Positions 14,713 to 24,000 of a stretch of 24,315 nucleotides of DNA are shown here, in pieces. The stretch comes from CAYWPG01 sp964460035. GTDB taxonomy: Bacteria > Pseudomonadota > Gammaproteobacteria > Nitrococcales > AK92. The notes under the pieces were generated by a model that was not told the origin of the DNA, did not search any database, and saw nothing but the letters and a program-made list of their open reading frames with translations. The stretch is from contig CAYWPG010000049.1 of assembly GCA_964460035.1 (NCBI GenBank), positions 1 to 24,315 of the forward strand. Direction: 5' to 3'. The position numbers and the translations under genes are program-made. Numbering within the stretch: position 1 is the stretch's first letter; each line of letters starts with the position of its first letter.

Positions 14713-15405
14713 TCACGCGCGGAAAGGATGCCGGCTCAGTATGTTGAATGGCGCCTCTGGCGCAGGCTGGACGAACACACAGATACTGTCGATCGCGACA
14801 GGCTGCTCCACGTGGGGTGCAAACAGTCGGCTCAGTGCTTGCCGCAGTTTCGCCAGGCGCTCCCGGGGCACGGGGGATGTCAGTGTCATGTGGAAACGGA
14901 AGTGTTCGAACACGTAAGGGTAGCCCCAGCGCAACAGGTGTGCCTGCTCCCCCGCCGTCAGTCCATCGCGTTGTCGGCGCCGCAGCTCGTCCTCCGGCAG
15001 CGGAGCCCGCAGTGCGTCGAAGTGTACGACGCAGTCGGCGGCGAGTTCGTCCAGCCTGTTGCAGCGCGCGCGCTCGATCAGTGCAAGGAAGTTGGCGACC
15101 CGGCCAACCTGCAGCTGTGCGGAGAATGGCGTCCAGCGCTCGGCGAGTGCTCGTGCGGCGGCCAGAAGGTCCTGCTTGCCGGCTCCGGCTGCGAGGCGAA
15201 ACGGTGCCTTGAGTGTGGCGTGGAAACCGTAGCGGCGCGGGATTGCTGTCAGCTCTTCCTGCTCGTGCGCAGTAAACGCGCCCATGCCAGCGGTGGGCAG
15301 GCGTTCGCCGCTGTGGGCATCGTACCCCAGCCACCTGCTGGCGAAACGCCAGATTGGCAGCTCCGGTGAAGGTGCGAAGTAGATGGCATATCTTGGTCCG
15401 TGCAT
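14713..15405 (-). CDS. DUF1045 protein, 2H phosphoesterase-like, phosphonate-associated
   Basis: The product is 230 residues, starting MHGPRYAIYFAPSPELPIW, as DUF1045 family members do. Two H-x-T motifs are present: GFHATLKAPF (His62, Thr64) and FHMTLTSP (His172, Thr174), the paired motif of the 2H phosphoesterase superfamily. Relatives are usually encoded in phn (C-P lyase or other phosphonate) operons; their reaction is not firmly established, with cyclic-phosphate hydrolysis a reasonable idea. No other phn gene is in view. The gene is divergent from phoB across a 186-base spacer containing the phoB Pho box, so shared phosphate control is plausible. The ribosome site before ATG 15405 is weak. 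Confidence 0.8.
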   Translation of the reverse strand: MHGPRYAIYFAPSPELPIWRFASRWLGYDAHSGERLPTAGMGAFTAHEQEELTAIPRRYGFHATLKAPFRLAAGAGKQDLLAAARALAERWTPFSAQLQVGRVANFLALIERARCNRLDELAADCVVHFDALRAPLPEDELRRRQRDGLTAGEQAHLLRWGYPYVFEHFRFHMTLTSPVPRERLAKLRQALSRLFAPHVEQPVAIDSICVFVQPAPEAPFNILSRHPFRA

Positions 15406-15528
15406 GAGCTTGAGGGCGTTCAGCTGGCCGCGTTGGGGCGTTGTCGACCGGTGGGTGCAAGCGGCCTTGAAGGCGAAAGAGGGTGCTGCATCACGTATTC
15501 TCGGTCTAACAGGCGGTGTGGCTGGGCG

Positions 15529-15562
15529 CTGTCACAAAACTGTAATTTCCGTGGGCTCTAAT
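15529..15562 (+). promoter_or_regulatory. Pho box and -10 upstream of phoB
   Basis: CTGTCAC-AAAA-CTGTAAT (15529-15546) matches the consensus CTGTCAT-4-CTGTCAT at 6 of 7 and 6 of 7 positions, the best box in the window. A -10-like TCTAAT (15557-15562) begins ten bases downstream. This implies autoactivation of phoBR under phosphate limitation, as in E. coli. Because the spacer to the DUF1045 gene is only 186 bases, the same site could influence that gene too. Confidence 0.85.
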
Positions 15563-15591
15563 GGCAGCCAACCTGCCAAGGGGGCTTTTCC

Positions 15592-16281
15592 ATGACGGTT
15601 AAGATTCTCATCATCGAAGACGAGGCGGCGATCCGCGAGATGGTGGCCATGTCCCTGAGCCGCAACGGTTATGAGATCCACCAGGCCGAGTCCGCGGAAG
15701 AGGGCTTCTCGCAGCTCAACGAGGTGGTGCCGGATCTGATTCTGCTGGACTGGATGCTGCCGGGAATGAGCGGGGTGGATTTTGCCAAGCGCATCAAAAA
15801 GGACCCGCTCTGCCGCGATATCCCCATTATTATGCTCACGGCGCGCGGGGAAGAAGAGGATAAGGTGCGTGGGCTCGAAGTCGGGGCCGATGACTACGTC
15901 ACCAAGCCGTTCTCGCCACGCGAACTGGTAGCACGGATCAAAGCCGTGCTACGGCGGGCGGCGCCGATGGCTAGCGATCAGGTGGTCGAGGTGGACGGCT
16001 TGGTGCTGGATCCGGTGAGTCACCGCGTCCGCGTTGGTGAGGAAACGCTGGAGATGGGGCCGACGGAGTTTCGTCTACTGCATTTCTTCATGACGCACCA
16101 GGATCGTGTCTTTACCCGAGGGCAGTTGCTGGATAACGTCTGGGGGACCAACGTTTACGTTGAGGAGCGAACCGTGGACGTGCATATCCGCCGCTTGCGC
16201 AAGTCCATCTCCGCCCACGGGCATGATCGGCTCATCCAAACCGTGCGTGGCGCCGGCTACCGCTTCTCCGCCAAACCGTGA
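15592..16281 (+). CDS. phoB: Phosphate regulon response regulator PhoB
   Basis: The product is 229 residues, the size of E. coli PhoB. Receiver domain (1-120): acidic pocket Asp10/Glu11, phospho-acceptor Asp53 in LILLDWMLPG, switch Thr83 (MLTAR) and Lys105 (DDYVTKPF). The C-terminal winged-helix DNA-binding domain (about 130-229) carries ETLEMGPTEFRLLHFFM and VDVHIRRLRKSI. It binds Pho boxes when phosphorylated by PhoR; three candidate boxes lie in this window. Its stop overlaps the phoR start by one base (TGATG). The start is ATG 15592, with AAGGGGG a few bases upstream (15579-15585). Confidence 0.96.
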   Translation: MTVKILIIEDEAAIREMVAMSLSRNGYEIHQAESAEEGFSQLNEVVPDLILLDWMLPGMSGVDFAKRIKKDPLCRDIPIIMLTARGEEEDKVRGLEVGADDYVTKPFSPRELVARIKAVLRRAAPMASDQVVEVDGLVLDPVSHRVRVGEETLEMGPTEFRLLHFFMTHQDRVFTRGQLLDNVWGTNVYVEERTVDVHIRRLRKSISAHGHDRLIQTVRGAGYRFSAKP

Positions 16282-17615
16282 TGCCCTACAACCCCTGGCC
16301 AGATCTTATCGTTCGGGGTGTTCTCTACCTGGCGACGTTGGCGGTCGTCGGGTGGGGCGTAGGCCAGCCGTTGCTGATACTGTTCCTGGGCACCTTGGCC
16401 TACCTGATCTATCACCTGATCAAGGTCGCCAGGCTCGAGTTCTGGCTGCGCACCCAGCAGTACTTCAAGCCCCCGCAAGGGCACGGCTTGTGGGAGAGCG
16501 TTTACGACAGTCTCTATAAGATGCAGCGGCGCCACCGCCAGCGGCGCCGGCGCCTTGCCGACATCGTGCATGCGTTCCGGGAGACAGCCGAAGCGGTTCC
16601 CGATGCTGTGGTGGCGTTGCGCGACGATGGCACCACCGTCTGGTGGAATTCCGCCGCCGAGCAACTGCTGGGGCTGCGCTGGCCAGCCGACGTCGATCGC
16701 CGTCTGGACAACTTGTTCCGCGATCCGAAGTTTCTCGCGTTCTTTCGCCGGCAATCCGATCGTACGCGCCAAATCACGTTGCCGTCGCCGGTCAACGACC
16801 ATCTTATGCTGGAGATTCGCGTGGTGCCCTACGGGGGCAATCAGCGACTGTTGATCGCCCGCGATGTCACCCGGCTGCAGCGGCTGGAGAACATGCGGCG
16901 GGACTTCATCGCCAACGTTTCGCATGAGCTGCGCACGCCCCTGACGGTGGTGCATGGCGTGGCCGAAACGTTGGCCGAGTCGTCGGAGCTGCCGCCGGAG
17001 GAGCAGCGGATGCTACAGCTGATGCAGCAGCAGACAACGCGCATGAGCCGCCTGGTAGAGGATTTGCTGATGCTGTCGCGCTTGGAAACCAGCCCACGGC
17101 CGGAGAACCTCGCTCCCGTGGATGTGCCGGCGCTGTTGCGTAATCTGCGCACCGAGGCGGAAGCCCTGAGCGGGGAGCAGAAGCACGACATCCGGCTGGA
17201 GCTGCTGGGCGATTGCGAGCTGCGCGCCGACGAGAGCGAGCTGCGCAGTGCTTTCTCCAACCTCGTTTTCAACGCCGTTAAATACACGCCCGCGGGCGGA
17301 CGCATCACCTTGCGTTGGTGGTGCGACGACAAAGGGGCGCATTTCGCTGTCAGCGATACCGGCGTCGGTATCGCGCCTCAGCATATCCCTCGTCTTACCG
17401 AGCGCTTTTATCGGGTGGATCGGGGGCGCAGTGTCAAGACCGGCGGCACGGGACTGGGCTTGGCTATCGTCAAGCATATTCTGCAGCGTTACGATGGGCG
17501 CTTGACCATAGAAAGCGAGCTCGGTGCGGGCAGCACTTTCACCTGTCATTTTCCCCCCAACATGTGTTCCTTCAACGACGGCGCGCTGCCGAACGATGCG
17601 CAACGGTCAGCCTAA
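16281..17615 (+). CDS. phoR: Phosphate regulon sensor histidine kinase PhoR
   Basis: The product is 444 residues. Two closely spaced membrane segments (about 10-47) with almost no periplasmic loop, a charged arginine-rich linker (81-92, RRHRQRRRRL), a PAS domain (about 100-200), the H-box NVSHELRTPL (His215), N-box with Asn331, DTGVG (359-363) and GTGLGL (389-394) are all visible. The lack of a periplasmic sensor loop is normal for PhoR, which senses Pst transport through PhoU. ATG 16281 overlaps the PhoB stop; a GTG at 16278 is possible but less likely. No pst or phoU genes follow, so those lie elsewhere. Confidence 0.95.
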   Translation: MPYNPWPDLIVRGVLYLATLAVVGWGVGQPLLILFLGTLAYLIYHLIKVARLEFWLRTQQYFKPPQGHGLWESVYDSLYKMQRRHRQRRRRLADIVHAFRETAEAVPDAVVALRDDGTTVWWNSAAEQLLGLRWPADVDRRLDNLFRDPKFLAFFRRQSDRTRQITLPSPVNDHLMLEIRVVPYGGNQRLLIARDVTRLQRLENMRRDFIANVSHELRTPLTVVHGVAETLAESSELPPEEQRMLQLMQQQTTRMSRLVEDLLMLSRLETSPRPENLAPVDVPALLRNLRTEAEALSGEQKHDIRLELLGDCELRADESELRSAFSNLVFNAVKYTPAGGRITLRWWCDDKGAHFAVSDTGVGIAPQHIPRLTERFYRVDRGRSVKTGGTGLGLAIVKHILQRYDGRLTIESELGAGSTFTCHFPPNMCSFNDGALPNDAQRSA

Positions 17616-18353
17616 AACGCGCTAATACGGATGGAGCATCCGCGCCTGTCAACGACCTGCGCACCGCGATCTGCAGGCACCGATCGTGCCGCTGCCACAG
17701 TAGCGTCGCCATAGTGCTGAACGAGTCATTGCCCGTTTTTTCGCGATGCCTGGCTTGGGCGGCAGTGTGTGCATTGTCGTTTTAAAATACGGCTGAGACT
17801 ATAAGAAAATTCTTAAAATCTTTTTTAATTGATGTGGTTTTTTTGATCGATAATTGCTCTGCCTTGGGTTGATGTGGTGATCTGATCGGGGTCTTGATTC
17901 TTTTTTTGTGCTGTGGAATATTCGCCGAAAAAATTTAAAACAATAAGGTAGCAAGGCTTGCGAGCTCTTTGGTTGAAGAGTATTTGCAGTCGCAAGGATT
18001 GGCGTTCGGTGATTCTGCTGCTTTTTGGGGGTTGCTTCGATTCCTGTTTGCTGCCGCCAGGCCTTGGTGTTTCCCGGTGCGTTGGCGCATGGCGGTTTCT
18101 CTGAATCGAAGTTCTCGAAACTTTTACAAAGAAGCTGTCTTGCGCTGACAGCGGCGCGCGGTTGCGCGCACTCGCGGGTGAAACGGTGGAGTGCTCGCGG
18201 CGTGGCGGGAGACGGCGATCTGCTTGCCGCAGTGGCGTATAGAGAAGGAGTGGGGGCGGGGATGCTGCGCACCATCCGCCGACAACAGGGAGTACTGGAG
18301 AGTATGGCGATGGATGCCGCCGTGCTCCGTTGCCGACGCCGAGGCCGGTAACG
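17616..18353. other. Long intergenic region with an AT-rich core
   Basis: These 738 bases lie between phoR and the DUF2169 gene and contain no gene I can support. Bases about 17780-17960 are strikingly AT-rich for this GC-rich window, with runs such as TTTTTTAATT (17821 region), TTTTTTTGAT and CCGAAAAAATTTAAAAC. A short AT-only hairpin AAGAA-AA-TTCTT (17802-17813) precedes a T run, a poor terminator candidate. The GC-poor block would suit a promoter or H-NS-type silencing site for the T6SS genes, and it marks the boundary of what may be an acquired segment. A 109-codon frame at 18025-18351 shows no homology features. Confidence 0.5.
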
Positions 18354-19400
18354 ATGATAGAGCTTGCTAACTACGCCGGTTGGCCTGCCGCTCTAGTTCC
18401 AGGCTGGGGGCCGGATCGTGAGCGTCAATACACCCTCGTCGTCAAGCGTGCTTATCGCTTCAGCCTGGATGGGAGTGTGCAGGCGCTGGGCGAGGCCCGG
18501 CCGCTGGTAATGGCCGATGAGTACTACGGCGAACCCGGTGCTAGCAGCTTGGCGGCTGCAAGCGAAATGGTTCCCTTCAAGACTGGCGCCGAACTTCTTA
18601 TTCGCGGTACCGCGTATCCACCCGCGCCGGGCGCGCGAACCATGCTGGTGGAAGCCGGTCTGAGCCTAGCCGACGGTAGTAGTTGGAAGAAGGCGCTGCG
18701 TGTGACCGGTCAGCGGTACTGGAAGAGGGGTCTGCTGGGCGCCATGCCCAGCGAACCCAAGCCGCTGGAGCCATTGCCCCTGCGCTACGAGTATGCCTTC
18801 GGCGGCCATGATGCGAGGCGCGATGTATGCGAGGAGCGCAATCCCGTGGGGCTAGGCTTCGCTTATCGAGGGCGGGTCGCCCACGGGCAGCCGCTGCCCC
18901 AGATTGAGCAGGGGCCAGCCTATATTCTCCGTGGCGGCCATCGGCCGCAGCCTGCCGGCTTCGGCCCGATTCCCGCCTACTGGGCGCCGCGCGTGCGCGA
19001 TCAGGATGGGATGGCCGAAGCGGCGATAGAGGCCGGACAGTGTCCGTATCCCAACCCCGTGCCGAGCGCGTTCTTCAACGCCGCCCCGGCGGATCAGCGC
19101 TTCGATAAGCCTTTCTTAGGGGGCGAAACGATTTCGCTGCGCGGCTTCTTTCCGGAGCCCGAGGCGCGCGCCGGTGTGAGCTTCACTTTGCCGACCGTAA
19201 AGCCCGAGGCGTTCCTGGTGTTGGGCCAGACCTGGCAGCCCCTGCGGCTGGTTTGCGACACCCTGAGCATCGATACCGATGCGCGCGAGGTTCACCTGGT
19301 CTGGCGCGGCGGTGTCCCGTGGGAGGAAATCGATCCGCGCAAAGCATGGGTAGTGCTCCACGACCGGTCCTCGCAGCTTGAGCTAGAGGTTTGTGCATGA
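18354..19400 (+). CDS. DUF2169 family type VI secretion accessory protein
   Basis: The product is 348 residues. It starts MIELANYAGWPAALVPGWG and has the DUF2169 landmarks: an early YTLVVKRAYRF strand, VPFKTGAELLIRGTAYPP, LRYEYAFGGHD, ERNPVGLGF, the YWAPR and PCxNP-like patterns (PYPNPVPSAFFNAAPADQ), and LVWRGGVPW near the end. DUF2169 proteins are found beside PAAR-like DUF4150 proteins and T6SS effectors and are thought to be adaptors for loading them; the mechanism is not settled. ATG 18354 has GAGG at 18341-18344. It overlaps the next gene by ATGA and leads a four-gene cassette. Confidence 0.85.
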   Translation: MIELANYAGWPAALVPGWGPDRERQYTLVVKRAYRFSLDGSVQALGEARPLVMADEYYGEPGASSLAAASEMVPFKTGAELLIRGTAYPPAPGARTMLVEAGLSLADGSSWKKALRVTGQRYWKRGLLGAMPSEPKPLEPLPLRYEYAFGGHDARRDVCEERNPVGLGFAYRGRVAHGQPLPQIEQGPAYILRGGHRPQPAGFGPIPAYWAPRVRDQDGMAEAAIEAGQCPYPNPVPSAFFNAAPADQRFDKPFLGGETISLRGFFPEPEARAGVSFTLPTVKPEAFLVLGQTWQPLRLVCDTLSIDTDAREVHLVWRGGVPWEEIDPRKAWVVLHDRSSQLELEVCA

Positions 19401-20509
19401 GCGCACGATCGGAGCCGCGGAAGCTCGAACAGCCGCTGCCACTGATCGCTGCCGGCGTTTGCACGCAGGCAGGCGACGCCGATTTTGCGAGCTTCGCGGC
19501 GGTGGCGCTGAAGATGCTGGGGGCGGTGCCGGACCCTTTGGTGCTGGTACCGGCCTCGAATGGGCAAGGCGAGTTACCGGTGCTCAAGGCCGGCATTGAG
19601 GAGACAGTGGTCCCTTCGGAGCTGAATGCTGCGCAGCGCATGGTGGTGTTGCTGCATGATGCGTTGCGCGCTCTGCTGCGCGAACTGCCCGCTGATAGCC
19701 TGGGAGTCGACACCCTTGTTCAGGTAATGCTGCCTGCTACGCACACCGCACGCGGCGAGGATGTGGATCCGGCGTTCATACAGGCATCGCTAGTCGAACT
19801 GCTGCCGGATTACGAGGCTTGCCGGTGGCGTTTTAGCAGCGACGATAACGGCGCTCTGCCGGGGCTGGACGCTCTGATCGCAGAGGACGATGCGCGTGTG
19901 AAGATCTTTGCCGGTGTCGATTCGCTAGTGACCGCCGTCACCTGCATGGAATTGGCTCGGACGGGACGGGTCATGACCGTAGGGGGCGATCAGGGACTGG
20001 TGCCCGGCGAAGCGGCAGCCGCGGTTGCACTGGCGGCGAACGACGTTCAGGCCAAGAGGCGAGCCTGGCTCGCCAGCTGGGCCAGCGAGCCCGAGCCAGC
20101 CGTGGGGAAAGCATACAGTCAAGGCCTCAACGGCCTGCGTACCGCTATCGAGCGAGCGCTCTGTGCTGCCGGACTGGCACCCGGCGCCGTCGCCAGCGTC
20201 TGGCATACGCTGGGGGCGGAAATCACGGGGGAACTGGAGTGGTTTCAGGTTCAGCGCCGGCTTTGGCCGGCAGCGACCGGCCTGCCCGCGCCACAGACGC
20301 TGCGCTTGTTCCACGCGTTCGGGGAGGTAGGGGCGGCCACCTTGCCCCTGCAGCTCGCGCTGGCCAGCGCCAGCTTCGACTACGCGCGTTCTATGCATCG
20401 CTTCGGTTTCCCCGCGCCGGGACCGGTGCTGGTATGCGAGACCGGCGATGCTCCGATGCGGGGCGCGCTCTGCCTGTTGCCCGAACCCAGTGCTGCGCGC
20501 AGCGACTGA
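19397..20509 (+). CDS. Degenerate beta-ketoacyl-synthase-like protein of a T6SS cassette
   Basis: The product is 370 residues. It keeps thiolase-fold features of ketoacyl synthases: KIFAGVDSLVTA (169-180), GDQGLVPGEAAAAVALA (197-213), a helix-rich middle, TLGAEITGELEW (271-282) and HAFGEVGAATLPLQLAL (306-322). I see no Cys at the nucleophile position and the usual active-site His of the GHxxGAxG motif is replaced (FGEVGAA), so catalysis is unlikely. Similar proteins occur between DUF2169 and DUF4150 genes in T6SS effector loci; a chaperone or modifier role is conjecture. ATG 19397 overlaps the DUF2169 stop, with AGAGG upstream; the next start is at most 30 bases after its stop. Confidence 0.7.
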   Translation: MSARSEPRKLEQPLPLIAAGVCTQAGDADFASFAAVALKMLGAVPDPLVLVPASNGQGELPVLKAGIEETVVPSELNAAQRMVVLLHDALRALLRELPADSLGVDTLVQVMLPATHTARGEDVDPAFIQASLVELLPDYEACRWRFSSDDNGALPGLDALIAEDDARVKIFAGVDSLVTAVTCMELARTGRVMTVGGDQGLVPGEAAAAVALAANDVQAKRRAWLASWASEPEPAVGKAYSQGLNGLRTAIERALCAAGLAPGAVASVWHTLGAEITGELEWFQVQRRLWPAATGLPAPQTLRLFHAFGEVGAATLPLQLALASASFDYARSMHRFGFPAPGPVLVCETGDAPMRGALCLLPEPSAARSD

Positions 20510-20536
20510 ATGTTCAAGCTCAAGGAGGAAATGTCC

Positions 20537-21082
20537 GTGGCAGGGAATGTCTTCATCAACGGTAGAACCGCTGTCCATGCTGGCTCGGGCGGCACGCTCA
20601 CAACGGTGGACGTGTGCAAGACCAAGGTGGGCAAGAGCACCGTGGCGATCTCCTATATCAATGTCGCCCAATCCAAGGACGCCGCGAAGACGGCGGCCAC
20701 CGTCTTCGTCAACGGACACCCGGTCTGCACCAAGGACTCCGTGTTCAGCAAGAGCACGGGCGACGAGCCCGGCAATAAGAAGGGCGTAAGGTCCGGCACT
20801 ATCCGCGGCCAAGCCGAGTTCATCACCGCTTCTCCCAATGTGTTCATCGAAGGCGTCGCCGCCGCCCGCGCGCAGGACTTGATGGTTTCCAACAATCAGA
20901 ACACGCCGCCAGCGGCGCTGATGCAGCCGGGCGGGGAGCCGCCCCAGGCTCTGGCAGCCGGCGCGCCGTCGGCGGAGCTGGAGGCCGAGGAGGGCGGCGA
21001 GAGCCTTTATGTGCGGCTGGAAGGCGGCGAGATGTTCGCTCTGCAAGGGGCGGTGGTAGTCGAAGAGGTTGACCCACAGTGA
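20537..21082 (+). CDS. DUF4150 PAAR-like protein
   Basis: The product is 181 residues from GTG 20537. The N-terminus MAGNVFINGRTAVHAGSGGT and the following TTVDVCKTK and VGKSTVAISYINVAQSKD match the DUF4150 PAAR-like domain, which forms the sharpened tip on a VgrG spike. NVFIEGVAAARAQDLMVSNN (about residues 98-117) is the typical end of that domain. A Pro/Ala/Glu-rich tail follows. The start is preferred because GGAGG (20524-20528) is eight bases upstream; ATG 20510 and ATG 20531 are alternatives, the latter too close to that site. It ends by overlapping the large toxin gene (GTGA), so tip and cargo are co-made. Confidence 0.82.
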   Translation: MAGNVFINGRTAVHAGSGGTLTTVDVCKTKVGKSTVAISYINVAQSKDAAKTAATVFVNGHPVCTKDSVFSKSTGDEPGNKKGVRSGTIRGQAEFITASPNVFIEGVAAARAQDLMVSNNQNTPPAALMQPGGEPPQALAAGAPSAELEAEEGGESLYVRLEGGEMFALQGAVVVEEVDPQ

Positions 21083-24000
21083 CCGTGGCCAGCCTCAAGC
21101 CCCACAGGTTCAGTTCGCTTGGCGCTGCCGAGGCCGCTGCCGGCACGTTACGTGCGCGGGAACTCGTGTTCCATGATTTGCCGGCCGGTCAGCGGCGTGT
21201 ATCGCTGCGTTTAGTGGACGAAACGGCCGATTACGGAACGCCGATCTTCGAAGAGTATGTGCGCCGTACCGCGGTGGAGGGCGGGCAGTACTTGGTGCCG
21301 GTTGCCGTGGCCGGTACCAGGCCGCGCGGCAGCGTTGTGATCGGCGAATACCTCCAGACGGTGCTGATTCCGGTAGTGCCGCTGCGCTACCTCTACCGAC
21401 TGCCGGGCGATGTGAGCGTTTCCTACGGAGAACGTAGCGATCGGGAGTTCGAGACGGCGCCGTTGCGCCCCGGACGCATATACATCTTCCTGCACGGTTA
21501 CCTGTGGCGCGAGTTCGAGGTCGTTAACGAAGAGGGAGTGCTGCGCGAGGTCAATCTCACGCTGTATCAAGGAGCGGACGAGCGGCCTGCGACAGTACGG
21601 GCTGATAACCGGATTCTGTTGCCTTACCGCGATGCCACCGATCGCGACGTGGAGGATGCGCTGCAGATCTGCTACTCCGAGGTGCCGTGGAGCTGGGCCT
21701 ATATTTGCCGCATGGGTGGAATGAGCCCGGAAGATCCTCGCTACATCGCAGCGCTGCACGATGGGACCTGCGACCGCGATTTCTCAGGCATAGCGCCCGA
21801 TCCCGACCTGCGCAAACGCCGTATGCAGTCCCTGCAGATGCGGCGGTATTGGCTGGATACGACAGCGGAGTGCCACCGCGTCTGGGAGGGGCATCTGGCG
21901 CCTATAGAAACTCTAGCGGATCAGACGAGCCTGCCTTATCGCAGCCTGCACCGCGAGAGTCAGGTGGCGGCCTTGGCGTTGTACGATCCTTTGGCTATCG
22001 CCCGCGACCTTGCCCGTGCCTATCAAACCGCATGGGCCGGGATGGAGCTGCTGATGAAGCTGGTGCAGGGCGAGGCGGGAGAGGGTATGGCGCCGGATGC
22101 GTCCGCCACCGCAGGCGAACGGCGGCGCCAGGCCGAGTTCCTCCACGAGATGCGCCAACAGCAGGCGGCGTTTCGCTGTGCGCTGACCTTGCAGCAACGG
22201 TTTTGCGAGGATGCGGCGCCCAAGGTCGACGCCCAGGCCAATGAAGAGACCAAACTGGCGCAGCGCGAGTCGCAGGATGCTTGGAAGAAGTTCCGGCTCA
22301 ATCTTGACTGGGGGAAGATCGCGACCGTGCTGCGTGCGGACGAGCGGCGTCAGCAACGTGAGCTCATTGCCAGAACCAAGCGCGAACTGGTCAGCTTCAT
22401 CGAGAACCAGCCGGCGCTCACCGATGTTGTCGAAGATTACTTCTGCCTGGAGCCCGGCCGCCTGCATCTAGCTGTAGAGCTGATGGCCACACTGCTGGCT
22501 CGCCTGGCCCATAACCCTTCCAAACTGGACGCTTGGCTGGAGCGCAAGCCTATAGACCAATTGGCTGAGCTGCGGGCCGATCCGGGCGTTCATCTGGGGC
22601 TGCGTTTGCTGGGTGTTCATTCATTCCAGGCACCGCATCCTTGGGCGGCCTGGCTCTGGCCGAAGCCGGTTGGAGACGATCCGGAAGATCTGCTCGCGTA
22701 TGAGGTGACGCCGGTGGCGCCTGGCTTGCCGGACTTCGATCCCAACAAGTGGATGCTGGTCCTGAAGACGGGGAAACAAGTCGGAGCGCTGTTCGCCTCG
22801 TTTTTCGCCACACTGGGCGAGTTGCAACACGCTGCTCGGGCGGTGGCGGATAGCGCCGGTGCTGCAGTATCGACGCCGGTCGCCCGCGTCGCGATGATCA
22901 CCGGCGTCGTTAACCTGACTCAATTGGAGATGCCCCTGCGCGACTTCCTGCAGGGGTACACGCCCGAAGGCACCGAGCTCTTCCGCGCGCAAGCACAAGC
23001 CGAGCGGCTGGCGAGGACGAAAACTGCCCGAACAGCGCAGGCGAGGGACGGCGCCACCATAAAGATGTACGACTTTGGCGATGGGCCGTTCACGAAAGGT
23101 GTTGCACAGGGAAAGGCCCACCACTCTGAGCTGCGCAACTTCGTCGGCGACTGGCTGGAGCGACGGCAGTACGAGCGCCTGGACCTCGCCGGCGAAGCGT
23201 CCGACGGCACGCAAACCCGGATTCGGGTTCTGCTGGCAGTCAACGATAGCGCCTTCCACTATCGCTGGGCCGATGCTGCCGAGCAGCAGGCCGCATTTCG
23301 CGAGCGGCGCCTGAACTTCCAGCTGCTGATCCAGACCGAGCGGCCGGCGGTTGCTCCGCCTCCGGCCCGGGAAGCGGTGTGGTTTAACAGGCGAGCATTC
23401 GCGGCGCAGAGTGCGCGATACGGGATGCTGGCGTTTGCGACTGTGTTCGAGACGTGGAATATGGGGGCGTGCTTAGCGCGGTGGTACGCCTCGGATGAAG
23501 TCGCGAACAGAGAACTTTACGACTTGGTCGAAGCAATGGTGGATATCGCCGCGCTGAGTGCCCTTTGGGCCGAGTCGGTTCGACTGGCAAGTTATGGCCT
23601 GGACAGAACCCTGGCTCGCTCGGTTACCGAAAAAATGCGGGTGGCCAAGCGACTGCGCGTTGCGCCGGCTCTCAGCGCGGCCGAACGGCAGACCTGGCGG
23701 ACATTGAGTTTTTGCAAGTGGGCCGTCCGATTCAACGTGGCGGCCGCAGTGTACGCTATCCCGGGCAAGTGGATCGACCTGATCCAGGCGCTGGACAGGC
23801 GTAACTACGCCGCGGCACTAGGCGCGGGCACGGCATTGGCTGGGCTGATCGTTCTGGCAGTGGTGGACATGATTAGCATGTTCCAGCTGATCACAGTTGG
23901 CGTGACCGCAAGCTGGCTAGGCCCGGTGGGCTGGATAGGTTTTGCGCTGCTACTGATCGGTACCGGCATATACTATGCCTTCGATGCTCCGCCTTGGGAG

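Noticed and set aside
17799..18275. Minus-strand 158-codon frame in the phoR downstream region
   Set aside because: It spans the AT-rich block, starts without a ribosome site and has no recognisable motifs.
18025..18351. Plus-strand 108-codon frame before the DUF2169 gene
   Set aside because: No domain features or ribosome site; it ends just before the DUF2169 start. A small unknown gene cannot be fully excluded.
19925..21046. Minus-strand 373-codon frame opposite the ketoacyl-synthase-like and DUF4150 genes
   Set aside because: Antisense shadow of well-supported coupled genes; the product has no domain pattern.
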